A stretch of DNA of 64,000 bases, taken from positions 62,001 through 126,000 of the forward strand of contig JAFRJX010000008.1 of the NCBI GenBank assembly GCA_017432025.1, in the 5' to 3' direction. A program made the translations under genes and the position numbers. Shown here in pieces: positions 1-9,536 of this stretch. The notes below the pieces were generated by a model. It was not told the origin of the DNA. It worked only from the letters and a program-made list of their open reading frames with translations, and did no database searches. The stretch's first letter is position 1. The number at the start of each line of letters is the position of its first letter. The DNA comes from Candidatus Saccharimonadota bacterium. Its GTDB lineage: Bacteria > Patescibacteriota > Saccharimonadia > Saccharimonadales > Saccharimonadaceae.

Positions 1-1
1 T

Positions 2-2665
2 GCACTGGCTGGTGGTTCGGTGATTGCGGTAGGTGCAGCGGTGATTGCCTTTGAAACTGGTACGATCTGGATGTTAATTCCGGTGGTGCTCGGTGGTATC
101 GTGGCGGTGGTGGCCGGTCTTATTACAATCTCGATGCGTCAGGCAGTGGTGGCACTCCTCATTATGATTTCACCGATGGCATTTGTGGCGAATATGTTGC
201 CGAACACGGAACAGTATTTTGCTAAATGGAAGAATCTGTTCATAAAGATGTTGGTGTTTTACCCGATGTTCTCACTGTTATTCGGTGCATCGAACCTCGC
301 GGGTTGGGCAATTATTACGAATGCGCAAGACGGATTTAGTTTACTGCTCGGTATCGCGGTGCAAATATTCCCACTCTTCTTCTCAGTGTCACTGATGAAG
401 ATGTCTGGTACGTTCCTCTCGACGGTCAACAGCAAGATTCGCGGTCTTGCTTCAAAACCACTCGCGGCCAACCGCAGTTGGGCAGATTCGCATCGCGAAT
501 TGCAGAGGCAGAGGACGCTAGCAAGGAGAAATGTTTACACGCCATCGGCAGCATTGATGCAGTTTATGTCGAATCGAAAGATTGCTCGTGAAGAGGAAAC
601 TAAAGAGCATGCAGCAACAACGAGAAATCGTGCACTGGCATATGTGGCGAATAGCCATTACAAGAAGGATGGTTCGCCGACGAAGGAAGGTGAGCGTGCA
701 TACGCTGAGCAGGCACAGAATCTCGAGTACTCACGCGATATCATGCATCATCAGAACCAGATGAATAAGGGTATGGGTTACCTTGCGAAGGAAGGTACGG
801 CGCAGAGAGCACGTCTCGATAAGCTTGATCAACAGACGGTTGAGGCAGCTGATCTTCTCAAGGCCGAGTCAGCCCGTGGCGAGAAGATTGCTTACGAAAA
901 TGCCGTGGGTTATCACAAGCGTATGGAAGCTGCGGTGAATGCGCATATGGACGAAACGGCCGGCTTCACAACAGATGCAAGTGGCAACCGTGTACTAAAG
1001 AAAGACTACAAGAGTCAGTTTGCTTCAGATGCAGACCGTCAGTCGGCACTCGACCGTTATAATGCCGTGGCGAAGGTCATGGAGGGCAATGTCAACGATG
1101 TTCAATTCGTGGCCGCCAACGCAGCGCTTTCATATGATACGCAACGTAAGGTGATTGAGAATAAGATGCAGAAGTACTTTGAACTTGCTCCACCAACAGT
1201 GGTGAATGTTCAGAGACTTTCGGAGATGACGAAGGCGGCCGATGCACCAGACAATATCGATATGATTTTGCCAGGTCTACGCGTACTCAACCAGCGTGGC
1301 GATACGGACCTTGTACGTGAGCAACTGGTGAATGTTTTGAACCAGGGCGTGGATCTAGGCTCACACGCATCGCAATCGCTTGCCAGCTTCCTCATGTTTG
1401 AAGTGAAGGATGCAGACCCATGGATGCGCCGCTTCGGTAAGTATATTAACCTTGAGACGGCCCGTGTTTATAACAAGAACGAGCGCCAGGAAATGAAGGT
1501 GACTTACGATGAATATGTGAAAGGTTATCACATTGAGCCGGATGGTTCGACGATGTACGCCAAGAAGGGTATGCGCGAGCTCATGGAAGGTACGCCACTT
1601 GATGGTATTGAACGTACGGCACTCGATAACTTTGACATGAGTATTCGTGAAGCTTACACAACGAATGGTGTATTAGATTTCGATGGTTATCTCGCGAAGA
1701 GGAAGGAAATTGAAAAATCATTTGAACCGTCATTTATTTCGGCAAGCCTTAAGTATCTATCTGGTAGCGAACAGCTCGTCGCAGCCGTGAAGGCAAAGAC
1801 TGGCTATGCACCAAAGCAGAAGGCGGATGGTACTTACGAGATGCTCCCAGTTTGGGAGACGGATAAGGCGTTTGCTGGACACGAAAAGGAAATGAAGGAT
1901 TACTTCGAGAAGAAGACTTTGAATTACATCACTGACCAGACACCAACGCAGATTCTTGGTCTCCGTTCAGACTACAAGGATGCTTTGATTGAACATTTTG
2001 CCAGCGCTTACGAAAATGACGAGATGGAAGATTGGACCGAAGAAGAAAAGGCCGAGAGGCGCGAATACGAGCGTGAACTGGCTGAACTCCAAACCAAGTA
2101 TGGCGATCTTTCAACTGATGAAGCCAAGCAGAAGTATGCGGCTGAATCGAAGAAGATTAAGATGAAGATGGCTGGTGCCAAATTTAGAAGGGTGCTTGAC
2201 GGTAAAGGTAAGCTCAATCAGATTTATCGCACGCGTAGATCTGGTGCCGCGAACAACGCTAAAGACTGGGTACGCGAACTTCTTGATCTTGACAATGAAG
2301 TCGCAATTAATGTGAAGCTCGAAAATGATAAACTCCGCGAGAAGCGTGAGTTTGAAGAAGCCAAGCGTCGCATGAAGGCAGAGCAGGCTTCGGATGAGTC
2401 AGAAGTTGATGATGATGCTGGCAGAGTTTATACGGCAGTAGATCGCGCAACGTATGTTTCGAACGTGGAAGATATGTGGCACGATTACCGTGACGACGAC
2501 GACGGATTCTTTGATGTTTCGTACAAATTTGTAGTTGATACGCTTGGTGCGGATAGCTATATTGCAACGCAGTACAAGAAATTCCATGAGGACGATCCGT
2601 ATGCGGATAGCCATGCGATGAAAGAGTTCTTGTGCGACCTTTTGAACGATCCGGATAACTATTAA
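2..2665 (+). CDS. TrbL/VirB6-like polytopic membrane protein of a type IV secretion-like system (5' end outside window)
   Basis: The frame is open from the window edge, so the start is missing; 887 residues are visible. The first roughly 160 residues are strongly hydrophobic with several membrane segments, including a Gly/Val/Ile-rich stretch typical of TrbL/VirB6 channel proteins. The remaining 700 residues are charged, helical and probably cytoplasmic. It is followed closely by PrgI and VirB4 genes, the usual CPR/Firmicutes conjugation-like set. The channel role is inferred from this context; the long hydrophilic tail has no domain I recognise. Confidence 0.7.
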   Translation, partial: ALAGGSVIAVGAAVIAFETGTIWMLIPVVLGGIVAVVAGLITISMRQAVVALLIMISPMAFVANMLPNTEQYFAKWKNLFIKMLVFYPMFSLLFGASNLAGWAIITNAQDGFSLLLGIAVQIFPLFFSVSLMKMSGTFLSTVNSKIRGLASKPLAANRSWADSHRELQRQRTLARRNVYTPSAALMQFMSNRKIAREEETKEHAATTRNRALAYVANSHYKKDGSPTKEGERAYAEQAQNLEYSRDIMHHQNQMNKGMGYLAKEGTAQRARLDKLDQQTVEAADLLKAESARGEKIAYENAVGYHKRMEAAVNAHMDETAGFTTDASGNRVLKKDYKSQFASDADRQSALDRYNAVAKVMEGNVNDVQFVAANAALSYDTQRKVIENKMQKYFELAPPTVVNVQRLSEMTKAADAPDNIDMILPGLRVLNQRGDTDLVREQLVNVLNQGVDLGSHASQSLASFLMFEVKDADPWMRRFGKYINLETARVYNKNERQEMKVTYDEYVKGYHIEPDGSTMYAKKGMRELMEGTPLDGIERTALDNFDMSIREAYTTNGVLDFDGYLAKRKEIEKSFEPSFISASLKYLSGSEQLVAAVKAKTGYAPKQKADGTYEMLPVWETDKAFAGHEKEMKDYFEKKTLNYITDQTPTQILGLRSDYKDALIEHFASAYENDEMEDWTEEEKAERREYERELAELQTKYGDLSTDEAKQKYAAESKKIKMKMAGAKFRRVLDGKGKLNQIYRTRRSGAANNAKDWVRELLDLDNEVAINVKLENDKLREKREFEEAKRRMKAEQASDESEVDDDAGRVYTAVDRATYVSNVEDMWHDYRDDDDGFFDVSYKFVVDTLGADSYIATQYKKFHEDDPYADSHAMKEFLCDLLNDPDNY

Positions 2666-2694
2666 AACCCTTTATCATATCCGTTTTAATATGT

Positions 2695-2700
2695 TATAAT
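2695..2700 (+). promoter_or_regulatory. -10 box of the prgI-virB4 genes, near-leaderless
   Basis: A TATAAT lies 9 bases before the ATG at 2710, with a weak -35 (TTATCA, 2672-2677) at 17-base spacing. Transcription would start 2-3 bases before the ATG, and no ribosome binding site is present. Confidence 0.6.
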
Positions 2701-2709
2701 TGTTGGTAT

Positions 2710-3738
2710 ATGGCGCAGTATAAGGTGCCTCAAGACGTTGAGGCAGATGACAAACTGATTGGGCCGTTTAGTTTTCGGCAGTTTGTATACCTTCTAGTAG
2801 CGGCCGGTTTAATTGCTTTGGCGGTGGGTTTATTTCAACTTTTTCCGCTTCTCGCATTAATCCCCCTACCTCCGGTATTCCTGTTTTTGGTGCTCGCATT
2901 GCCACTGAAGAAGGACCAGCCGATGGAAACTTATCTCGCAGCAATGGTGACTTATTATTTAAAGCCGCATACCAGGGTTTGGACGCCAGGACAACGTGAT
3001 TCAACTATCTTAATCACAGCTCCGAAAATTGTCGAAGACAGCAGAACGCGTGATATTACGGGTGAAGAGGCAACACACAGATTGTCGTTCCTTGCAAATC
3101 TGATGGATAGCGAGGGCTATGCAATTAAGGGTGCAGTGAATTCTTCGATGCGTGAAGATTTAGTGGCGGAAGCCAATGCACAGACGGACATGTTCGATAG
3201 CTATAATTCCGAGAATTTAAATAGGGCAATTAGTCAGAATACGACGACGCAAAGACAAGCGGCAATGCAAGAAATGCAAACGGCACTCCAAAATCGTGAA
3301 AACGAACAACGCGCAGCACAGGAAGCCGAACAACGTCGCCAGCAAGAAGAACAAGCGAGAATCTTAGCAGAACAGAAACGTCAACGCGAAGAAGCTGAAT
3401 TTAAACTTCGCGAAGAAGAAATGCATCGATTAAATGCGGAACACGAGGATGCTTTGAATTCGATGCGTGCGGCGATTAATCGAGGAAATGATATTGATAC
3501 GAGCGGTGCAATGATCCAAAATAACCGCGGAATGTTAAGCAAAAAACCAGAGCCAGCTCCAGCACCGGCACCGGAGCCAACGCCGGCACCAGCGCCGAAA
3601 AAAGTTGCCACAGAAACACCAAATGCTAGTATAATAGAACTAGCTAATAATCCTGATTTTACTGTTGCGACCATCGCAAAAGAAGCTAACCGGTTAAATA
3701 AAAAGGAGGAGGGCGAGGTTTTCGTCTCGTTACACTAA
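2710..3738 (+). CDS. PrgI family protein with long C-terminal extension
   Basis: The N-terminal 100 residues match the PrgI family: a short cytoplasmic start (MAQYKVPQDVEADDKLIGPFS), two membrane helices at about residues 22-68, and a conserved region ending in a Trp-Thr-Pro motif. PrgI proteins sit beside VirB4 and TrbL in conjugative and CPR type IV systems as inner-membrane components. The C-terminal half is a Glu/Gln/Arg-rich coiled coil (about 185-250) followed by a Pro-Ala-rich linker (about 280-300), both longer than usual for the family. Confidence 0.8.
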   Translation: MAQYKVPQDVEADDKLIGPFSFRQFVYLLVAAGLIALAVGLFQLFPLLALIPLPPVFLFLVLALPLKKDQPMETYLAAMVTYYLKPHTRVWTPGQRDSTILITAPKIVEDSRTRDITGEEATHRLSFLANLMDSEGYAIKGAVNSSMREDLVAEANAQTDMFDSYNSENLNRAISQNTTTQRQAAMQEMQTALQNRENEQRAAQEAEQRRQQEEQARILAEQKRQREEAEFKLREEEMHRLNAEHEDALNSMRAAINRGNDIDTSGAMIQNNRGMLSKKPEPAPAPAPEPTPAPAPKKVATETPNASIIELANNPDFTVATIAKEANRLNKKEEGEVFVSLH

Positions 3739-3739
3739 A

Positions 3740-4618
3740 ATGAATCCACAACAGCAATACTACCAGAATGGACAGATGGGTAACCCGCAAATGATTTTGC
3801 CGGGGCAACAACCGCAGATGATGATGCCGCAACAACAAATGATGCAACCACAACAAATGCAGAGCATTGGCTCGGCTGCGATGAATGCACAACAAATGAT
3901 GCCGGTGTCGCCGAATCATGATTCACCAACTTCGACGCAGGCAACACTCCTCATTTCTGAGCTTCGCGATAATGTGGTGATTATGAAGGATGGTTCATTC
4001 CGCGCCGTGGTTGCTTGTAAGTCGATTAACTTCGATCTTATGTCTGATATGGAGCGCGAGGGCGTTGAATATTCGTACCAGAACTTTCTAAACTCACTTA
4101 AATTTACGACGCAGATTTTGATTCGTTCACAAAGAGTGGATATTGGACCATACTTACAGAGATTACTTGATATTCGTCGTAGTAACGATAACATGCTCCT
4201 TGGTGTGCTCATGGATGATTATATTAACTTTATTGATGTGCTGTCACAAGAAGCCAACATTATGGATAAATCATTCTTCATTATTTTGCCGTACTATTCT
4301 TCGGCAGAAGCGGAGAAGGAACTGCAACAGACGAAGAATTTCTTTAAGTCATTCTCCAGAGCGAAAGGCCCGGAAGTGACGAGAATCGACCGCGCAACTT
4401 ACGATAAAGCTTTGTCCGAACTTAATACGCGCGTGGACACGGTGATTTCCGGTTTGTTCCAGATTGGTATTCATTCAGTGAGACTTAATACGAGGGAACT
4501 CGCGGAGCTGTACTACAACTTCAACAACCCAGACACCGCCGTGAGGGAGCCACTAGTTGATTTCACGAAACTTGCAACAATGTACGTGAAGAAGGGAGAT
4601 AATACACAAAATGGCTAG
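3740..4618 (+). CDS. VirB4/TraC N-terminal-domain-like protein
   Basis: The 292-residue protein starts one base after the stop of the PrgI gene and overlaps the VirB4 ATPase by 8 bases, so it belongs to the same operon. A Gln/Met-rich leader (1-50) precedes a domain resembling the non-catalytic N-terminal part of TraC/VirB4 proteins (VVIMKDGSFRAVVACKSINF, then a region predicting alternating strands and helices). No Walker motif is present. I infer that VirB4 is split here into this subunit and the ATPase downstream. Confidence 0.65.
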   Translation: MNPQQQYYQNGQMGNPQMILPGQQPQMMMPQQQMMQPQQMQSIGSAAMNAQQMMPVSPNHDSPTSTQATLLISELRDNVVIMKDGSFRAVVACKSINFDLMSDMEREGVEYSYQNFLNSLKFTTQILIRSQRVDIGPYLQRLLDIRRSNDNMLLGVLMDDYINFIDVLSQEANIMDKSFFIILPYYSSAEAEKELQQTKNFFKSFSRAKGPEVTRIDRATYDKALSELNTRVDTVISGLFQIGIHSVRLNTRELAELYYNFNNPDTAVREPLVDFTKLATMYVKKGDNTQNG

Positions 4619-6446
4619 AAGGATGATGTCACCAGCAGAAATCGCAGCACAAGCCGAAGCGATGGAAGCGGCAGAAATTCAGCGTGCATTTGAGCAGGGT
4701 ACTAATACACTGCGTGATTTGATCAGCCCAAGTGCGATTGAAATCCATTCGGATTACTTTAGACTCGGTACGAAGTATGGTAGAACCATGTATGTCTATG
4801 GCTACCCACGTTCGCTATATACGGGTTGGATTTCGCCAATCATTAATATTGACGAAGTGCTCGATGTGTCGATGTATATTTATCCAGTGGAATCACAAGT
4901 GGTGATGAAGAACCTCCGTACGAAGGTGACCCAGCTCGAAGCATCGATGAGCCTCAATATGGAAAAAGGTCGCGTGCGTGATCCAGAGCTCGAAGCCGCG
5001 ATTAATGACGCTGAGGAACTCCGTGACCAACTTCAGGTGGGTGCTGAAAGATTCTTCCGCTTTGGTCTTTATGTGACACTTTGGGCAGATTCTCTTGACG
5101 AATTAAAGTTTATTCAGCAAAAGATTGAAACAATTTTTGGCCAGCAGATGATTTTCTCGAAAGTGGCTAATTCGCAACAGGAGCAAGGTCTAAACTCCAT
5201 CATGCCACAATGTATGGATCAACTCCAGATTCGCCGCAACATGAATACGGGTGCAATTTCAACTTCATTCCCATTCACTTCTGCCGACCTTACGCAGGAT
5301 AAAGGTATTCTTTACGGCATTAACATGCATAATAATGGCCTCGTGATTTTCGACCGGTTCTCACTAGAAAACGCGAACATGGTGGTCTTTGCAAAGTCTG
5401 GTGCAGGTAAGTCGTTTACCGTGAAACTTGAAGCACTCCGTTCGATGATGGTGGGTGCCGAAATTCTGATTATTGACCCAGAAAATGAATACCAGAAACT
5501 CTGTGATGCAGTGGGTGGTTCATATATTCGTTTGTCTCTAAATTCGGATGTTCGTATTAATCCGTTTGATTTACCGAAGGTGGTAGATGCGGAAGACGCT
5601 AACGACGCGCTCCGTGCAAACCTCGTGACGCTACATGGTCTCTTTAGATTAATGCTTGGTGGTAATCAAGTATCGGGTGGGGGACAAGTGGTGCCGGCAC
5701 TTACGGCCAATGAGGAAGCCGACCTTGACCAAGCACTGATTGATACGTATGCGAGAGCGGGTATTACTTCGGATCCTCTCACGCATCAGTCGACGCCGCC
5801 AACGATTTTGAATTTGTATGATACGCTTCTACACATGGAGGGAACTGGCCCACAGTTGGCGCAACGCCTCCGTAAGTACACGACTGGTACGTTTGCGGGT
5901 ATTTTCTCACAGCAAAGTAACGTTGATATCAATAACCAAATGGTGGTGTTTAACATTCGTGACCTTGAAGATGAACTCCGTCCAGTTGCCATGTATATCG
6001 TGCTGTCACACATTTGGAATATCGTAAGAGCACACCAGAAAAAACGCCTACTCATCGTGGATGAGGCCTGGCAGCTCATGAAATATGATGATTCGGCAAA
6101 CTTCCTCTTCTCACTCGCGAAGCGTGCGCGTAAGTATTATCTTGGTCTTACGACGATTACGCAGGACGTGGAAGATTTCATGGGATCAAAGATGGGCCGT
6201 GCGATTGTGGCGAACTCTTCGATGCAATTACTTTTGAAGCAGTCGGCAGCGGCGGTGGATGTTCTTTCGGACGTATTTAAGTTAACAGAAGAAGAGAAGC
6301 GTAGACTTTCGAACTTCCCGGTAGGGCAAGGGCTATTCTTTGCTGGGCAGAACCACGTGCACATTCAGGTGATTGCGTCGGAGACCGAGGAAGGCCTCAT
6401 TACAACGAATCCAAATGCGAAACCACAAACTGGTCCGCAACAATAA
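4611..6446 (+). CDS. virB4: VirB4-family type IV secretion ATPase
   Basis: This is the ATPase powering the type IV secretion-like machine. Walker A is AKSGAGKS at residues 261-268 and Walker B is LLIVDEAW at about 480-487. The segment after it (TTITQDVEDFM, then SMQLLLKQ) is typical of VirB4/TraC motor domains. At 611 residues it is shorter than classic VirB4 proteins of about 800, consistent with the N-terminal domain being encoded by the preceding gene. It is encoded in one run with the TrbL-like and PrgI genes. Substrate (DNA or protein) cannot be told. Confidence 0.9.
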   Translation: MARRMMSPAEIAAQAEAMEAAEIQRAFEQGTNTLRDLISPSAIEIHSDYFRLGTKYGRTMYVYGYPRSLYTGWISPIINIDEVLDVSMYIYPVESQVVMKNLRTKVTQLEASMSLNMEKGRVRDPELEAAINDAEELRDQLQVGAERFFRFGLYVTLWADSLDELKFIQQKIETIFGQQMIFSKVANSQQEQGLNSIMPQCMDQLQIRRNMNTGAISTSFPFTSADLTQDKGILYGINMHNNGLVIFDRFSLENANMVVFAKSGAGKSFTVKLEALRSMMVGAEILIIDPENEYQKLCDAVGGSYIRLSLNSDVRINPFDLPKVVDAEDANDALRANLVTLHGLFRLMLGGNQVSGGGQVVPALTANEEADLDQALIDTYARAGITSDPLTHQSTPPTILNLYDTLLHMEGTGPQLAQRLRKYTTGTFAGIFSQQSNVDINNQMVVFNIRDLEDELRPVAMYIVLSHIWNIVRAHQKKRLLIVDEAWQLMKYDDSANFLFSLAKRARKYYLGLTTITQDVEDFMGSKMGRAIVANSSMQLLLKQSAAAVDVLSDVFKLTEEEKRRLSNFPVGQGLFFAGQNHVHIQVIASETEEGLITTNPNAKPQTGPQQ

Positions 6447-6468
6447 TATATATAATATATAGTAGTAT

Positions 6469-6495
6469 TTAGCACTCTTTACATTAAAGTGCTAA
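6469..6495 (+). promoter_or_regulatory. CIRCE operator (HrcA binding site) overlapping the dnaJ-like promoter
   Basis: The left arm TTAGCACTC and right arm AAGTGCTAA are separated by 9 bases; the CIRCE consensus is TTAGCACTC-N9-GAGTGCTAA, so 17 of 18 arm bases match. The -35 box TTTACA (6478-6483) falls in the CIRCE spacer, 17 bases before a TACAAT -10 box (6501-6506). The ATG lies 7 bases after the -10, so the mRNA is probably leaderless. HrcA would repress by occluding the -35. Confidence 0.85.
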
Positions 6496-6513
6496 TTTGC
6501 TACAATATAATAT

Positions 6514-7416
6514 ATGGCAAAACGTGATTATTACGAAGTTTTAGGCGTTCCAAAAAACGCATCTGATGATGAAATTAAGAAGGCTTACCGGAAGCTTGCA
6601 ATTAAATACCATCCGGATAAAAATCCGGGAAACAAAGAAGCCGAAGAAAAGTTCAAAGAGATTTCCGAAGCACATGAAGTTTTAAGTGATAAACAAAAAC
6701 GCGCGCGTTATGATCAGTTTGGACACGCCGGCGTTGGTAATGGCGCTGGTGGTGCGTACGGCGGAAATCCGTTTGCCGGTGGGAATTTCAATTTCAACGG
6801 ACAGACATTTAATTTTGACTTTGGTGGGGCCGGTGGTTTTGATGATATTCTCGGTAGTTTGTTTGGATTTGGTAATGCCAGAAGGCCACGTCGCGGAGCG
6901 GATTATCAGACGAATGTAACACTGACTTTTGAAGAAGCAATTTTTGGTACGACCAAAACAATTAATGCGGATGGAAAAGATTTGAAGGTGAAAATCCCAG
7001 CCGGCATTGATGATGGCATGAGTATTAGACTCGCTGGAAAAGGTGGTCCAGCACCAGAAGGAGCAACAGAGCGAGGCGATCTTTATGTCCGCGTACGCGT
7101 GAAACCGCACAAGACGTTAACGCGTGAAGGTGTAATTATCTTGTCTGAACAAAAGATCGATATGGTAGATGCGGCGCTAGGTTGTGAAATAGATGTCGAA
7201 ACGGTGGATGGTAAGATTACGATGAAGGTACCAGCTGGCACACAGTCTGGAACACCATTTAAACTATCAGGACACGGCGTGCCATACCGCGCGGATGGCG
7301 ATCGTGGTCCACACATTGTGACAGTGATTGTAGAAACGCCAAAGAACTTGAGCCGCAAGCAAAAGGAACTTCTCGAAGAATTTAAAGGCACTAAAAAGCG
7401 CGGGTTCTGGGGTTAA
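6514..7416 (+). CDS. DnaJ-type co-chaperone lacking the zinc-finger domain (CbpA-like)
   Basis: Residues 1-70 form a J domain with the HPD motif at 33-35, which stimulates DnaK ATPase. A Gly/Phe-rich linker (about 75-125) leads into the two C-terminal beta domains that bind unfolded client protein. The CxxCxGxG zinc repeats of true DnaJ are absent, so this is the CbpA/DjlA-type arrangement (300 residues against about 375 for DnaJ). It is preceded by a CIRCE operator, showing heat-shock control by HrcA. No dnaK or grpE is adjacent. Confidence 0.9.
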   Translation: MAKRDYYEVLGVPKNASDDEIKKAYRKLAIKYHPDKNPGNKEAEEKFKEISEAHEVLSDKQKRARYDQFGHAGVGNGAGGAYGGNPFAGGNFNFNGQTFNFDFGGAGGFDDILGSLFGFGNARRPRRGADYQTNVTLTFEEAIFGTTKTINADGKDLKVKIPAGIDDGMSIRLAGKGGPAPEGATERGDLYVRVRVKPHKTLTREGVIILSEQKIDMVDAALGCEIDVETVDGKITMKVPAGTQSGTPFKLSGHGVPYRADGDRGPHIVTVIVETPKNLSRKQKELLEEFKGTKKRGFWG

Positions 7417-7549
7417 AAAAGAACTTGCTTAAGGTTTAATTGTTCGGTTTTTTGTGCTATAATTGATAGTGGAAATTTATAATTTGATGTTATTTGTTAA
7501 CCCGCTGGTATAGAGAAAAATATCAGCAAAAACAATTAGAAAGGCAAAC

Positions 7550-9067
7550 ATGGAGATAGTTATCCCAATTGTTGCCGCAGTGGTAGGTATTGCGGCTGGT
7601 GCGGGAGGCATTTTTGCGTACAATAAACACAACGAGAACGGCGGTAAAGACAAGGCCGATGATCTCGTACGCAAGGCAAAACACGAAGCTTCTGAGATCG
7701 TTCTAAATGCGAAAAAAGAAGCAACTTCCATCGCGGAAAAATCGCAAAGCGAAGAAAACGAACGTCGCAAAGAATGGAAGCGCACGGAAAATCGTTTAGC
7801 AGAACGCGAAACGGCACTCGATGCAAAGCTCGATCAGCTCGAAAAGAAGACCGAGAAATTAAATCGCGAAGAAAAGGAAATCGAAGAACTCAAAGTCGAG
7901 ATTCGTGAGATTCGCGATAAGCAACACGAGAAACTCGAGAAGATTGCTGGGCTTTCAAAGGCAGATGCTCGCGATAAACTCATGAAAATGACCGAGAACG
8001 ATATTAAGCAAGACCTTGTGAATTTGGTCGCAAAAGAGCAAAAGGAAATTAAACACGATATTGATGAGACGGCACAAGCCATGCTACTCACGGCGATGGA
8101 ACGCATGTCGTCTGAAGTAACGGCTGATCGTACTGTGACGGCACTCAAACTTCCGGATGATGATATGAAAGGTCGTATCATTGGTAAGGAAGGTCGTAAC
8201 ATTCAAGCCTTACAGCGCGCAACGGGTGTGGATATTATGGTGGACGATACACCAGGTATGGTGGTTCTTTCATCATTTGATCCGATTCGCCGCCAAGTTG
8301 CAAGATATGCACTCGAGCGCCTCATGAAAGACGGCCGCATTAATCCAGCTTCGATTGAAGAAGCCGTGACGAAGGGCGAAAAGGAAATTGAAAAGGAAGT
8401 GGTCCGCGCGGGTGAAGATGCGGTCCGTGAAGTGGGGCTCGTTGGTATTCCACGCGAACTCGTACATTTAATTGGTGAACTGAAATTCCGTACTTCATAC
8501 GGACAAAATGTATTGCTTCATTCAATTGAAATGGCACACGTGGCTGGCATGATTGCGGAAGAAATTGGTGCTGATAAGCGCGTCGCAAAAACCGCTGCTC
8601 TCATGCACGACATGGGTAAGGCCGTAACGCACAAAATCGAAGGCAAGCATGCGGACATTGGCGCAGAACTTGCTAAGAAATATGGTATGCCAGACGAAGT
8701 GGTGCACGCGATTGCTGCACATCACGATGATATTGAAGCCACGACGCCAGAAGCGGTCATTATTAAGATTTGTGATGCGATGAGCGCAGCGCGCCCGGGT
8801 GCTCGTAACATTTCAGCGGAGAACTTTGCCGAAAGAATGCGTGACCTTGAAAATATCGCAACTGGATTCCCGGGCATCGATAAGGCCTACGCAATTTCAG
8901 CCGGTAGGGAAGTACGCGTGATTGTCGAGCCAAAGCAGATTGATGATCTCTCAGCTCTGAAGCTGGCACGCGATATTGCAAATAAGATTGAAGCAACGAT
9001 GAGTTATCCGGGTGTGATTAAGGTAAATGTCATCCGCGAAACGCGCGCGATTGAATACGCAAAGTAA
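7550..9067 (+). CDS. rny: Ribonuclease Y
   Basis: RNase Y is the membrane-anchored endoribonuclease that starts mRNA decay in Firmicutes-type bacteria. The 505-residue protein has an N-terminal membrane helix (about 4-25), a long coiled coil (about 30-190), a KH domain with the GRIIGKEGRNIQ loop at about 207-218, and an HD domain with the catalytic His-Asp pair at 353-354 in LMHDMGK. Length and domain order are standard. A GAAAGG Shine-Dalgarno sits before the ATG and a promoter -10 (TATAAT, 7458-7463) gives a leader of about 85 bases, unlike neighbouring leaderless genes. Confidence 0.97.
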   Translation: MEIVIPIVAAVVGIAAGAGGIFAYNKHNENGGKDKADDLVRKAKHEASEIVLNAKKEATSIAEKSQSEENERRKEWKRTENRLAERETALDAKLDQLEKKTEKLNREEKEIEELKVEIREIRDKQHEKLEKIAGLSKADARDKLMKMTENDIKQDLVNLVAKEQKEIKHDIDETAQAMLLTAMERMSSEVTADRTVTALKLPDDDMKGRIIGKEGRNIQALQRATGVDIMVDDTPGMVVLSSFDPIRRQVARYALERLMKDGRINPASIEEAVTKGEKEIEKEVVRAGEDAVREVGLVGIPRELVHLIGELKFRTSYGQNVLLHSIEMAHVAGMIAEEIGADKRVAKTAALMHDMGKAVTHKIEGKHADIGAELAKKYGMPDEVVHAIAAHHDDIEATTPEAVIIKICDAMSAARPGARNISAENFAERMRDLENIATGFPGIDKAYAISAGREVRVIVEPKQIDDLSALKLARDIANKIEATMSYPGVIKVNVIRETRAIEYAK

Positions 9068-9083
9068 GGATGCTTTGTAAAGG

Positions 9084-9112
9084 AAAAATCCCCGCTTCAT
9101 GCGGGGATTTTT
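9084..9112 (+). terminator. Rho-independent terminator of rny
   Basis: An 11-bp stem (AAAATCCCCGC with GCGGGGATTTT) closes a 5-base loop and ends in T's. The A-run on the other side means it can also stop the convergent gene at 9126-9389. Confidence 0.9.
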
Positions 9113-9125
9113 GGTGCAGGGGGAT

Positions 9126-9389
9126 TTATTTCTTGTGACAGTTGATGATGGTGAAGGAGCCGTCCGGGGACAGACGCAGGTTGAAGTGGTAGTGACCTTT
9201 CTTGTCACTGCTGTCACGACCATAGAGGTCTACTTCAGCGGTGCCGTCGGTGTGGATGTAGACATCCTCGACGCTGTCCGGGTAGACGCCGTTGTAGGAA
9301 CGATACTTGCTGCCCTCGATCATTGCTCGGAGCTGCTGCTCGATAGTCCAATGCTGACTGGTGTCAGAACAATCCCAATATTTTGCCAT
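9126..9389 (-). CDS. Hypothetical small protein, 87 aa
   Basis: A soluble 87-residue protein, Asp/Gly/Tyr-rich, with alternating hydrophobic residues in the C-terminal half (AEVDLYGRDS, HYHFNLRLSPDG) suggesting a small beta sheet. It has an excellent TAGGAGG ribosome binding site 8 bases before the ATG and a promoter (TTGCAA 9462-9467, TATAAT 9438-9443 on the minus strand) within the divergent region. No family recognised. Confidence 0.75.
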   Translation of the reverse strand: MAKYWDCSDTSQHWTIEQQLRAMIEGSKYRSYNGVYPDSVEDVYIHTDGTAEVDLYGRDSSDKKGHYHFNLRLSPDGSFTIINCHKK

Positions 9390-9437
9390 AATGTACGTCC
9401 TCCTAAAGAGAAAAATTTAGGGCAAGCCCTATTTAAT

Positions 9438-9484
9438 TATTATAGCATAAATACATTGATTTTGCAAGAGTTTTATGCTATAAT
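9438..9484. promoter_or_regulatory. Overlapping divergent promoters
   Basis: Rightward: TTGATT (9456-9461), 17 bases, TATAAT (9479-9484). Leftward: TTGCAA (9462-9467, self-complementary), 18 bases, TATAAT (complement of 9438-9443). The two -35 regions touch, so RNA polymerase binding should be mutually exclusive. Confidence 0.7.
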
Positions 9485-9536
9485 ATATATAGATGCTAGA
9501 AATAGCGATTTTTTGTACATTAAGAGGAGGGATAGT

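Noticed and set aside
9099..9536. Upstream extension of the 9537-10367 gene
   Set aside because: The extension precedes the promoter at 9456-9484 and overlaps the real minus-strand gene at 9126-9389; AGGAGG fixes the start at 9537.
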